This document shows positions 8,876 to 16,759 of a stretch of DNA of 64,000 nucleotides, piece after piece (position 1 is the stretch's first letter; each line of letters opens with the position of its first letter). The notes beneath the pieces were generated by a model that saw nothing but the letters and a program-made list of their open reading frames with translations, ran no database searches and was not told the DNA's origin. The translations under genes were made by a program, and so were the position numbers. The stretch spans positions 1-64,000 of the forward strand of contig NZ_JAEFCB010000020.1 of NCBI RefSeq assembly GCF_016405905.1. The letters are read 5' to 3'. Source of the stretch: Variovorax sp. IB41 (GTDB lineage Bacteria; Pseudomonadota; Gammaproteobacteria; Burkholderiales; Burkholderiaceae_C).

Positions 8876-10054
8876 ATGCGCATCTTCGAAATCAACCGCT
8901 CGCAGGTCAGCGAGCATCCGGCGCTCACGCCGCTGGCCGTGCCGGGCGCGTGCGCCGCCAGCGGCTATCTCTGGATTTCGCTCACGCGCGAGGAATTTCG
9001 CGCCTCGCTGGCCGAGGTCCAGCAGATCCTGCAGACGCTGTGCCAGACCCAGCTGGTGGACCTGCACGTGGCCGACCTGCTCAACGACCAGCTGCCCTCG
9101 CACTACGACTACACCTCGCGGTACGACGTGCTGGTGTTCCGGCGCCTGGCGACCAGCCAGGGACAGGCGGCGCTGGGCAACGGGAAGGGCAATGGCAACG
9201 AGGCGCCGCCAATTCCCGCCACGCCCGCTACCAGTTCCAAGCCCCGCGGCGGGCCGCCCGTGCTGCGCCGCGTCGACACCCGGCCAGTGGGCTTCGCGGT
9301 GTTCGACCGGGTGCTGCTGTCGGTGCATCCCGAAGACGGCGCCGTGCGCGACGCCTTCGCCGCACGGCTGTTGGCGGCCGGGTCGTCCGATGACCTCGGC
9401 GCCCCGGCGCTGGACGTGCGCGCGACCTCCACGCGCGTGCCCACGGGGCCCTCGGACCTGATGCTGCGCGTCATCAACCAGATCGTGGACGGCTATCTGG
9501 ACCTCAGGCGCGAGCTCACCAAGCAGCTGGACCACTGGCAGACCGAACTGATCGATCCGCGCAGCCGGTTCACCAATTGGGGAGCGCTGATGGAGGCGCG
9601 GCAGTCGCTGCACCACCTGGACGAGATCTGCGAGGACCAGCGCGCCGCCATGCAGGACTGGATCGACTCGCTGGAAACCCTGCCGCCGCCCAAGGGCGAG
9701 GCCGAACAGCGCGAGCGGGAGCTGATCATGATCCGCAGCCGCGACGTGCTGGAGCACATCGAGCGGGTGGTTCACCACGTGCACCGGCTCGAGCAGAACG
9801 CCGAGACGGCCGTGCAGATGCATTTCAGCGTCCAGGGCCACCGCGCCAACGACATCATGAGGGTGCTCACGGTGCTGACCGCGATCTTCCTGCCGCTGAA
9901 CCTGATCGCGGGCATCTTCGGCATGAACTTCGAATTCATTCCGCTGGTGCACAAGGCCGACGGCTTCTGGATCGCGATGTCCGCCATGCTGGTCATCGCG
10001 GTGCTGCTGGTGCTGGTCTTCTGGCGCAAGCGCTACCTCGCGCGAACGAGATGA
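8876..10054 (+). CDS. corA: CorA-family divalent cation transporter
   Basis: Encodes 392 residues. A long acidic cytoplasmic N-terminal region is followed by two C-terminal membrane helices. The signature GMN falls at residues 349-351 in GIFGMNFEF, after the first helix. The end is WRKRYLARTR, a basic cytoplasmic tail. CorA channels take up Mg2+ and can also pass Co2+ and Ni2+; the closest labels are CorA and the related ZntB. The segment at residues 100-125 is rich in Gly, Asn, Pro and Ala (GNGKGNGNE) and looks like a species-specific loop. It lies 65 bases after hemB and ends at a bidirectional terminator. Confidence 0.9.
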   Translation: MRIFEINRSQVSEHPALTPLAVPGACAASGYLWISLTREEFRASLAEVQQILQTLCQTQLVDLHVADLLNDQLPSHYDYTSRYDVLVFRRLATSQGQAALGNGKGNGNEAPPIPATPATSSKPRGGPPVLRRVDTRPVGFAVFDRVLLSVHPEDGAVRDAFAARLLAAGSSDDLGAPALDVRATSTRVPTGPSDLMLRVINQIVDGYLDLRRELTKQLDHWQTELIDPRSRFTNWGALMEARQSLHHLDEICEDQRAAMQDWIDSLETLPPPKGEAEQRERELIMIRSRDVLEHIERVVHHVHRLEQNAETAVQMHFSVQGHRANDIMRVLTVLTAIFLPLNLIAGIFGMNFEFIPLVHKADGFWIAMSAMLVIAVLLVLVFWRKRYLARTR

Positions 10055-10076
10055 AGCGATAACCGCCCGCCCAACG

Positions 10077-10106
10077 AAAAAGGCCACGCTTTCGCGTGGC
10101 CTTTTT
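10077..10106. terminator. Bidirectional terminator after corA
   Basis: AGGCCACGC (10081-10089) pairs with GCGTGGCCT (10094-10102) around a TTTC loop. It is flanked by an A run on the left and a T run on the right (10102-10106). It lies between the convergent corA and the small exported protein gene and can serve both. Confidence 0.9.
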
Positions 10107-10133
10107 GCTGAACTGCCCCGAGGGGCGGGTTCT

Positions 10134-10502
10134 TTACTTGGCGGTAGCGCCCGTGCCTTGCTGGGCTTGAACGCGTGCGTCCATCGGGTGGGTCATGGTC
10201 GAGACGACCTTGCTGTTGACGCGCGAACCCGAGGTCACGTTCTGGTCGGGAGCGTAGGCGGTGCGAACGGCTTCGGCTTCGACGATGGCGCGGTCCTTGG
10301 ACACGGCGACCGTTTCCGGGCCGCGCGAACCGCGGGTCACGTTCTGGTTCGGAGCCGCTGCGGTGCGCACGGCTTCGGCATTGACGTCGTCGCGGCTCTT
10401 GGTCGAGACAGCGGTGTTCACGCCTTGGTAGGTTTCAGCTTGGGCGCCGGTAGCGGCCAGGAGGGTCAGAGCAGCGGCGGCGAGGATGTGCGAGGTCTTC
10501 AT
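10134..10502 (-). CDS. Small exported repeat protein (DUF4148-like)
   Basis: Encodes 122 residues. Residues 1-22 are a clear Sec signal peptide ending in GAQA. The mature part holds two near-identical repeats of 19 residues, AEAVRTAAAPNQNVTRGSR (42-60) and AEAVRTAYAPDQNVTSGSR (76-94), 34 residues apart. The protein is small, polar and cysteine-free. It resembles the short secreted DUF4148-type proteins common in Burkholderiales, whose function is unknown. The gene at 10724-11062 is a related protein on the same strand. A dyad at 10618-10634, in the 221-base gap upstream, resembles one upstream of that gene. Confidence 0.75.
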   Translation of the reverse strand: MKTSHILAAAALTLLAATGAQAETYQGVNTAVSTKSRDDVNAEAVRTAAAPNQNVTRGSRGPETVAVSKDRAIVEAEAVRTAYAPDQNVTSGSRVNSKVVSTMTHPMDARVQAQQGTGATAK

Positions 10503-10617
10503 GTCAATTCCTTGTGTTCGTCGGATGGTTGGTCCACCAGGCTTGCTCGGTCGCTTGCCTGTGCGGCGAGTTTCAGACGAAATTCCCTATCGAAAACGCT
10601 CGGATCAGAGACACGGT

Positions 10618-10634
10618 GTTTCCTCTATTGAAAC
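10618..10634. promoter_or_regulatory. Dyad box upstream of the 122-residue exported protein
   Basis: GTTTCC, five bases, then TGAAAC, followed by AATG. It lies 116 bases upstream of the leftward gene that starts at 10502. A similar box at 11139-11155 precedes the related gene and the LysR gene. The shared layout suggests one regulator, possibly that LysR protein. Confidence 0.4.
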
Positions 10635-10723
10635 AATGCCGACACATTGGCATGCACAAGGCAAAAAGGCCGGAGCCGCTCACGCGGACCCAGCCTTTTG
10701 AAGACCCGACGGTTGCCGACAGC

Positions 10724-11062
10724 TCAGCGGTCCGGCCGCTGCGGGCTTTTTTCGAACTGCGGCGGCAGTTCGCTGTTCGCGAAGGCGCGGCGGTCCACGT
10801 TCTGGTTCGGCGAGTGGGCGGCGGCCACGGCCTGCGCACGCACCGAGGCGCGATCGAGCAGGCTCGGCCGCGTGGTCAGCGGCGATGCCATCACGTCGCC
10901 GTACACATTGCCGCGGCGCGCGGCGGCGGCCGCTTCGGCGTCCACCTGCGCACGGCTCCCGGCGATCTTCAGCGGCTGCACCGGCTCGAAACCCTGTGCG
11001 TGCGCGGCGGCGGCGGTCAGGATCGACAGGGCGGCAACGGCGATGATGTTCGAGGTGTTCAT
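10724..11062 (-). CDS. Small exported protein related to the 10134-10502 product
   Basis: Encodes 112 residues from ATG 11060-11062. MNTSNIIAVAALSILTAAAA and the following HAQ form a signal peptide. The mature part contains AQVDAEAAAAARRGNVYGD and AQAVAAAHSPNQNVDRRAF. The second resembles the AEAVRTAxAPxQNV repeat of the neighbouring 122-residue protein, so the two genes look like a diverged duplication (DUF4148-like). The function is unknown. A weak hairpin at 10664-10699 (AAAAGGC with GCCTTTT) may terminate it. It is divergent from the LysR gene, with 108 bases between them. Confidence 0.7.
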   Translation of the reverse strand: MNTSNIIAVAALSILTAAAAHAQGFEPVQPLKIAGSRAQVDAEAAAAARRGNVYGDVMASPLTTRPSLLDRASVRAQAVAAAHSPNQNVDRRAFANSELPPQFEKSPQRPDR

Positions 11063-11138
11063 GGTTCGGCTCCTTCGGCGCGTGGACCGAGTGTGACGCA
11101 GGTCGCTTCGGAAAAACGCCGGAGAATCGAACCACCGC

Positions 11139-11155
11139 GTTCCCCGAACGGAAAC
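11139..11155. promoter_or_regulatory. Dyad box between the small exported gene and the LysR gene
   Basis: GTTCC, then CCGAACG, then GAAAC, followed by AATG. Over 21 bases it agrees with the box at 10618-10634 at about two thirds of positions. It lies 16 bases before the LysR start and 77 bases upstream of the divergent small gene. That is a plausible place for a LysR autoregulatory site, but it is not a proven one. Confidence 0.4.
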
Positions 11156-11170
11156 AATGGGCTCTTTGAC

Positions 11171-12079
11171 ATGGACAGTCTCGATCTGATCAGAACCTTC
11201 CGCGAGGTCGCCTCGCACGGCAGCTTTTCGCAGGCGGCCAAGAAGCTGGACATGTCGAAAGCCACCGTCAGCAAATACGTGGCCGAGCTCGAAACCCGCT
11301 TCGGCGTGCGGCTCCTGAACCGCTCCACGCGCTCCGTGAGCCTCACCGACGCCGGGCAGTTGCTGCTCGACCGCAGCACCCCGGTGCTCGAAATGGTGGA
11401 GCTCACCCAGGCCGAGCTGCAGGATCGCGCCAGCCAGCCGGCCGGGCGCCTGCGCATTTCGGCGCCCCACGGCATGGGCAACGGCGAGTTTCCCAACCTG
11501 CTGGCCGACTTCATGCGCTATTACCCCGACGTGAGCATCAGCCTGCAGCTGACCAACCGCACGGTCGATCTCGCCGAAGAAGGCATCGACGTCGACATCC
11601 GCAGCGGCCCGGTCGAGGACGCCAACCTCATCGTGCGCAAGCTGCGGCTCATGGAGATGGTGGTCTGCGCCTCGCCGGTTTACTGGAAGAAGCACGGCAT
11701 CCCCGAGCACCCGCGCGACCTGGCCGGCCACGAGGCGCTCACCCATTCCCTCCTCGGCGCGCAGCCGGTGTGGCGCTTCGACGATGGCGGCGAGCCGTTG
11801 GACGTCCACGTCAAGAGCCGCATGGACTGCACCGAAGGCGCGCCGCTGATCCGGGTGGCGATGCGCGGTTTCGGCGTGATCTACCTGCCCTCGATCCTGG
11901 TGCAGTCGCACATCGAGCACGGCGAACTGGTGCCGGTGCTGCAGGACTACACGCGCAAGGACATGTGGCTCTCGGCCGCCTACCTGCAGCGGCGCCACAA
12001 CAGCGCCGCGCTGCGCGCGCTGCTCGATTTCCTGCAGACCCGCGTGGGCGACGGACCGGGCCTCAAGCGCAAGCCGTGA
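11171..12079 (+). CDS. LysR-family transcriptional regulator
   Basis: Encodes 302 residues from ATG 11171. The N-terminal winged helix-turn-helix reads MDSLDLIRTFREVASHGSFS, then AAKKLDMSKATVSKYVAELE, as in LysR proteins of the DsdC/CrgA-like group. A periplasmic-binding-type effector domain follows from about residue 90 (PAGRLRISAPHGMGNGEFPN). The open frame reaches far upstream, but that part overlaps the divergent gene and has no domain. No enzyme gene is beside it, so the effector is unknown. The two small exported protein genes upstream are the obvious candidate targets. Confidence 0.92.
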   Translation: MDSLDLIRTFREVASHGSFSQAAKKLDMSKATVSKYVAELETRFGVRLLNRSTRSVSLTDAGQLLLDRSTPVLEMVELTQAELQDRASQPAGRLRISAPHGMGNGEFPNLLADFMRYYPDVSISLQLTNRTVDLAEEGIDVDIRSGPVEDANLIVRKLRLMEMVVCASPVYWKKHGIPEHPRDLAGHEALTHSLLGAQPVWRFDDGGEPLDVHVKSRMDCTEGAPLIRVAMRGFGVIYLPSILVQSHIEHGELVPVLQDYTRKDMWLSAAYLQRRHNSAALRALLDFLQTRVGDGPGLKRKP

Positions 12080-12083
12080 AATG

Positions 12084-12108
12084 AAAAAAGCCCGGCATGA
12101 CCGGGCTT
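12084..12108. terminator. Terminator between LysR and dienelactone hydrolase
   Basis: AGCCCGG (12089-12095) pairs with CCGGGCT (12101-12107) around CATGA. A run of six A at 12084-12089 gives a T tract on the minus strand. The plus strand has only a broken T tract, so it is stronger for the leftward hydrolase transcript. Confidence 0.8.
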
Positions 12109-12129
12109 CTTCTTGCGCTTATCAGCAGA

Positions 12130-12813
12130 TCAGCCGACGTGCTTCGCGAAGAACGCGAGCGTGCGTTCGCGTGCCAGCTTGGCCGCGTCCGCGTCATACG
12201 AGCCGCGCTGGTCGCAGTTGAAGCCGTGGCCCACCGGGTAGACATGCACCTCCACCTCGGGATGCGCCTTCTTGAAGCTCTCGATGGTGTCCAGCGGAAT
12301 CCAGTGGTCCTGGTTGCCGAAATGCGCGAGCACCGGCACCTTGGGCTGGCGCGCGGTTTCCTGGGGCGAGGTCATGCCGCCGCCGTAGTACGGCGCCGCG
12401 GCTGCCAGGCCCGGCAGCAGGCTGGCAGCACGCCAGACCAGCAACCCGCCCCAGCAGTAACCCACGATGCCGACCTTGCCGGCCTTCGATGCATAGGCGA
12501 TGGCCGCCTCGATGTCCTGCAGCACGCCGGGCGCGGGCAGCGCCTCGGCCGCGGCCTTCAGGGCGGAGCCCTCCTTCATGTCCTCGTCGCTGTAGCCGAG
12601 CTCCACGCCCGGCTTCACGCGCTGGAAGGTCGCCGGCGCGACCGCGAGATACCCGTCAGCCGCATAGCCGTCGGCCACCGAGCGGATGTGCGAGTTCACG
12701 CCGAAGATTTCCTGCACCACGACCACCGCGCCGCGCGGCTTGCCCGCGGGCTCGGCCACGTAGGCGGGAAAGGTGAAGCCGTCCTTGGCTTTGAGATCGA
12801 TGAATTGGCCCAT
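12130..12813 (-). CDS. Dienelactone hydrolase family protein
   Basis: Encodes 227 residues from ATG 12811-12813 (MGQFIDLKAKDG). An ATG at 12820-12822 is also in frame. The AGGAG motif lies about 10 bases before the later ATG but touches the earlier one, so I chose the later. The Cys-Asp-His triad is visible: Cys120 in GYCWGG, Asp169 in GNQDHW and His196 in VGHGFNC. The family hydrolyses dienelactone to maleylacetate in chlorocatechol breakdown, but many members have other substrates. It is leftward, 43 bases after the isomerase-like gene, and probably cotranscribed with it. Confidence 0.92.
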   Translation of the reverse strand: MGQFIDLKAKDGFTFPAYVAEPAGKPRGAVVVVQEIFGVNSHIRSVADGYAADGYLAVAPATFQRVKPGVELGYSDEDMKEGSALKAAAEALPAPGVLQDIEAAIAYASKAGKVGIVGYCWGGLLVWRAASLLPGLAAAAPYYGGGMTSPQETARQPKVPVLAHFGNQDHWIPLDTIESFKKAHPEVEVHVYPVGHGFNCDQRGSYDADAAKLARERTLAFFAKHVG

Positions 12814-12856
12814 GTTCGTCATGCTCCTGATAGCGATTGAATAAAGAAGGTTGTCG

Positions 12857-13456
12857 TCACTTGCGCAGCGCCCGCTCGACGAAATCGAGCCGGTCCTGCC
12901 CCCAGAAAATCTCGCCATCAATCACGTAGCTCGGCGCGCCGAACACCTGGATGTCGATGGCCTCCTGCGTGTAGGCCTCGTAGCGCTCCTGCACCGCCTG
13001 GCTTTGCGATTGCTCCGCGCGCTTGGCCGGCAGGCCGCATTCGACGACCAGCGCTTCGAGCACGTTCGGATCGCCGATGTTCCGCTCCTGCACCCACACC
13101 GCCGCGAACACCGCCGCGCAGACGCGCATCGCGGCCTCGGTGCCGTCGTGGATATCGGCCGCGATGATGATCCGCGCCGCGTCGTCGCTGGCCACCGGAA
13201 AGAACTTGGGCTTGGTGTTCATCGGCAGGCCCAGGTGCCGCGAGAACCGCGCCATCTCCACCAGCCGGTACGCCTGCCGCTGCGGCGCCCGCTTGCCCAG
13301 CGGCAGCCCGCCGGACACGGGGAACACGCTCCCCATGTCGATCGGCCTCACGCGCACCGTGGCGCCTGCGGCGGCCGCGATCTCCGCGAATCGGGTATGA
13401 CCCAGATAGGTCCACGGGCTCTGGGGCGCAAAGTAGTAGTCGATCGTCTTGTGCAT
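12857..13456 (-). CDS. 2-hydroxychromene-2-carboxylate isomerase family (DsbA-fold) protein
   Basis: Encodes 199 residues. The start MHKTIDYYFAPQSPWTYLGH and the end FGAPSYVIDGEIFWGQDRLDF match the kappa-GST/DsbA-fold isomerases. In naphthalene catabolism these act on 2-hydroxychromene-2-carboxylate using glutathione. The N-terminal Ser in QSPW takes the place of the catalytic cysteine or serine of the fold. The real substrate is unknown, and no naphthalene genes are nearby. The GGAGG that serves as its ribosome-binding site lies at the edge of the 59-bp repeat at 13464-13522. Confidence 0.88.
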   Translation of the reverse strand: MHKTIDYYFAPQSPWTYLGHTRFAEIAAAAGATVRVRPIDMGSVFPVSGGLPLGKRAPQRQAYRLVEMARFSRHLGLPMNTKPKFFPVASDDAARIIIAADIHDGTEAAMRVCAAVFAAVWVQERNIGDPNVLEALVVECGLPAKRAEQSQSQAVQERYEAYTQEAIDIQVFGAPSYVIDGEIFWGQDRLDFVERALRK

Positions 13457-13463
13457 TCAATAA

Positions 13464-13522
13464 CCTCCGTGCTTCGCACTGCGGTGCGAGCTTGCTTGGG
13501 GCGGCCCGGCACGGCGCTCATG
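13464..13522 (-). repeat. 59-bp repeat with short ORF, copy A
   Basis: Nearly identical to 18648-18706, with a palindromic core (TTCGCAC, TGCG, GTGCGAG). Read leftwards it contains an ATG at 13519-13521 followed by codons for MSAVPGRPKQARTAVRST. The first base of this ATG is exactly 65 bases before that of the isomerase ATG, and the repeat edge supplies the isomerase GGAGG. Here the frame runs on into the isomerase gene in a different phase. The remaining 145-base gap (13457-13601) holds nothing else I can recognise. Confidence 0.75.
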
Positions 13523-13601
13523 CTCATGCGCCGGCCCTCGAATGATGTAATCCAAGCCGACGGTTTTAACTGACACCCGGTTTCTCTGCAGGAGGTAGGT
13601 T

Positions 13602-14348
13602 TTGAATCCAGTGCTACTCATCACCGGCGGCGGACGCGGCATCGGCGCCGCCACCGCCCTGCTCGCCGCGCAGCGCGGCTACGCGGTGGCCGTCAACTAC
13701 GCGAGCAACTCGCTGGCGGCCGACGAAGTGGTGCGCACCATCCGCGCCGGCGGCGGCACCGCCATTGCCGTGCAGGCCGACGTGGGCGACGAAGCCCAGG
13801 TGCTCGCGATGTTCCAGAAGGTCGACACCAAGCTCGGCCGCCTCACCGCCCTGGTCAACAACGCCGGTGTGGTCGACGTGCAGGCGCGTGTCGACGAGAT
13901 GAGCGTCGCGCGGCTGGAGCGCATGTTCCGCATCAACGTGATCGGCAGCTTCGTCTGCGCGCGCGAGGCCGTGCGCCGCATGAGCACGAAGCACGGCGGC
14001 GAGGGCGGCGCCATCGTCAACATCTCCAGCGGCGCCGCGCGCCTGGGCTCGCCGGGCCAGTACGTGGACTACGCGGCCAGCAAGGCGGCCATCGACACGC
14101 TCACCATCGGCCTGGCGAAAGAAGTGGCCGACGAAGGCATCCGCGTCAATGCGGTGCGCCCGGGCCTCATCGACACCGAGATCCATGCCTCGGGCGGCAT
14201 GCCCGATCGCGCCTTCGAACTCGCCCCCACCGTGCCGATGAAGCGCACTGGCAGCCCCGAGGAAATCGCCCGCGCCATCCTCTGGCTGCTGTCGGCCGAG
14301 GCGAGCTACACCACCATGGCGCTCCTCGACGTGACCGGAGGAAGGTAG
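13602..14348 (+). CDS. Short-chain dehydrogenase/reductase
   Basis: Encodes 248 residues. The start is a TTG at 13602, with a strong GGAGG at 13591-13595 six bases upstream, and no better ATG exists. The SDR cofactor motif TGGGRGIG spans residues 8-15 and NNAG follows in LVNNAGVVD. The catalytic pair is Tyr157 and Lys161 in YAASK. The overall form resembles FabG-like 3-oxoacyl reductases or glucose dehydrogenases, and the substrate cannot be read from sequence. The marC-like gene begins 2 bases after its stop, so the two are cotranscribed. Confidence 0.93.
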   Translation: MNPVLLITGGGRGIGAATALLAAQRGYAVAVNYASNSLAADEVVRTIRAGGGTAIAVQADVGDEAQVLAMFQKVDTKLGRLTALVNNAGVVDVQARVDEMSVARLERMFRINVIGSFVCAREAVRRMSTKHGGEGGAIVNISSGAARLGSPGQYVDYAASKAAIDTLTIGLAKEVADEGIRVNAVRPGLIDTEIHASGGMPDRAFELAPTVPMKRTGSPEEIARAILWLLSAEASYTTMALLDVTGGR

Positions 14349-14350
14349 CC

Positions 14351-15004
14351 ATGAGCACCTCGATGGACCTCATCAAGCCGCTGGTCACGCTGGTGGCCAT
14401 CGTCAACCCGCTGGCCATCGTGCCTTTCTTCATCCACTACACGCAGGGCTACAGCGACGCGCAGCGCCGCCACACGGTGCGCATGTCGGCCTTCAGCGCC
14501 TTCGTGGTCATCGCGGTCAGCGCGCTGCTCGGGTTGCAGCTGCTGTCGTTCTTCGGCATCTCGATCGCGAGCTTCCAGGTCGGCGGCGGCCTGCTGCTCC
14601 TCATGAGTTCGCTCTCGATGCTCAACGCCAAGCCGGCCGAGAGCAAGACCAACGTCGAGGAACTGCGCGCCACCGAGGTGAAGGCCTCGATGGGCGCCTC
14701 CATCGCGGTGGTGCCGCTCACGATTCCGCTGCTGACGGGGCCCGCCACGATCTCCACCGTGGTGATCTACGCCGACAAGGCGCAGCACCTGTGGGAGCTC
14801 GCGGTGCTGGTGGGCTACGGCGTGGTGGTGGCGCTGGCCACGGCGCTGGCCTTCTCGCTCGCGCAGCCGATCGCGCGCGTGCTGGGCAAGACGGGCATCA
14901 ACATCATGACGCGGCTGATGGGCCTGATCCTCGCGGCGCTCGCCGTCGAGGTGATGGCCGACGGGCTCGGCAAGCTGTTCCCGATCCTGTCGAAAGTCGC
15001 CTGA
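14351..15004 (+). CDS. MarC-family integral membrane protein
   Basis: Encodes 217 residues with about six membrane helices. The start LIKPLVTLVAIVNPLAIVPF is the MarC hallmark, and LTIPLLTGPATISTVVIYA in the second half is also conserved. MarC was once linked to multiple antibiotic resistance in E. coli, but that link was not upheld, and the transport substrate of the family is unknown. Two bases separate it from the SDR gene. It converges on the EVE-domain gene with a 10-base gap and no obvious terminator. Confidence 0.92.
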   Translation: MSTSMDLIKPLVTLVAIVNPLAIVPFFIHYTQGYSDAQRRHTVRMSAFSAFVVIAVSALLGLQLLSFFGISIASFQVGGGLLLLMSSLSMLNAKPAESKTNVEELRATEVKASMGASIAVVPLTIPLLTGPATISTVVIYADKAQHLWELAVLVGYGVVVALATALAFSLAQPIARVLGKTGINIMTRLMGLILAALAVEVMADGLGKLFPILSKVA

Positions 15005-15014
15005 ACGCGAAAGC

Positions 15015-15476
<462 letters not shown>

Positions 15477-15539
15477 GGCGTTCTCGCGAAGATGTGTTTT
15501 CGCGGAATATAGCCGCTCGCCCCGATGCTGCGCGATGGC

Positions 15540-16703
15540 CTACGGCGTCACGTAGTCAGAGACGACGACCCACTTGCCATCCTTGATCTGCGACAGCCGC
15601 GACTGCTCGTTGCCCAGCCGCTTGGTGGCGGTGTAGTTGCTCTTGGGGCTGCCGAACATGTCAGGCTCGAAGGTCATGCTGTCCATCGCCTTGATGAAGC
15701 TGTCGGTCGTCAGGGTCGGGCCGGCCTTGGTCGCCGCCTTGATGAACGAATCGATGATCACGTAGCCGTACACCGAGAACACCGTCGGGTCTTCGTTGAA
15801 CTTGGTCTTGTACTTGTTGGCCCAGAAGCGCAGCGGCTGCGACTGCTCGTCGGTGTAGGGGTTCTGCACCGTCATCGTCGCGTACACGCCGTCCATCGCC
15901 TTGCCGCCCAACTTGTGAATGAGGTCGGTGTACGCCGCGCTGGAGCCGATGAAGGTCGGGTTGAAGCCGGTCTTGCGCGACTCGCCCACCGTGCCGATGG
16001 TCTCGCGGATGATCGTGCCCAGCACCACGAGATCGCAATTGGCCGCCTTCATCTTCGCGACCTGCGAGCTGAAGTCCGTCGCGCCGCGCTTGAACGAGGT
16101 CTTCTCGGTCAGCTCCATGTTCGCGGCCTTCAGCCCCGCCTCGGCACCGCGCTGCACCTCGAGCCCGAACTCGTCGTCCTGGTAGATCGTGCAGACCTTC
16201 TTGGCGCCCTTGTCCTTGATCATCTTGGGCAGCGCCAGCCGGATCTGGTCGTAGTAGGTCGCTGCGAACGAGTACTTCAGGCGATTGAGCGGCTCGTACA
16301 TCTCGCGTGCCGCGGTGATCGGCATGTAGTTCACGATGTTCTTGTCGAACTGCACCGGCATCGCCGCCATGTTCTGCGCCGTGCCGATGTGGCCGGCCAT
16401 GATGAAGATCTTTTCCTGGTTCACCAGTTTCTGCGCGGCCAGCACCGCCTTCTTCGGGTCGTAGCCCGAGTCCTCCACGAAGAGCTTGAGCTTGCGTCCG
16501 TTGAGGGTGCCCTGCTCGTTGAGCTCGTCCACGCGCAGCTGCATGCCGTTGCGCGCCTGCTTGCCGAAGCCCGCGAGCGGACCCGACAGGTCCTGGATCG
16601 TGCCGATCCGGATCTCGTCCTTGCTCACGCCCTGCTGCTGCGCGGACGCGAGCGTCGCGATCAGGCCCAGCACGGCCAGAGTCGTCACTGTCTTGAGCTT
16701 CAT
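15540..16703 (-). CDS. Branched-chain amino-acid-type ABC substrate-binding protein
   Basis: Encodes 387 residues from ATG 16701-16703, with GAGGAG upstream. MKLKTVTTLAVLGLIATLASA is a Sec signal peptide. The mature part is a type I periplasmic binding protein of the LivJ family (DEIRIGTIQDLSGPLAGFGK, ESRKTGFNPTFIGSSA). It should capture the substrate for the LivHMGF permease encoded upstream in the same leftward block. The acyl-CoA ligase lies between them, so the cargo may be an aromatic or aliphatic acid instead of an amino acid. That is inference. Confidence 0.92.
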   Translation of the reverse strand: MKLKTVTTLAVLGLIATLASAQQQGVSKDEIRIGTIQDLSGPLAGFGKQARNGMQLRVDELNEQGTLNGRKLKLFVEDSGYDPKKAVLAAQKLVNQEKIFIMAGHIGTAQNMAAMPVQFDKNIVNYMPITAAREMYEPLNRLKYSFAATYYDQIRLALPKMIKDKGAKKVCTIYQDDEFGLEVQRGAEAGLKAANMELTEKTSFKRGATDFSSQVAKMKAANCDLVVLGTIIRETIGTVGESRKTGFNPTFIGSSAAYTDLIHKLGGKAMDGVYATMTVQNPYTDEQSQPLRFWANKYKTKFNEDPTVFSVYGYVIIDSFIKAATKAGPTLTTDSFIKAMDSMTFEPDMFGSPKSNYTATKRLGNEQSRLSQIKDGKWVVVSDYVTP

Positions 16704-16759
16704 GCGGTTGTCTCCTCGGGTTGACACAAAAAACGTTGGCACAAAAATTCGGCCACCGC

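Noticed and set aside
10514..11170. N-terminal extension of the LysR protein by 219 residues
   Set aside because: The extension overlaps the divergent exported-protein gene and has no domain. The HTH begins exactly at the ATG at 11171.
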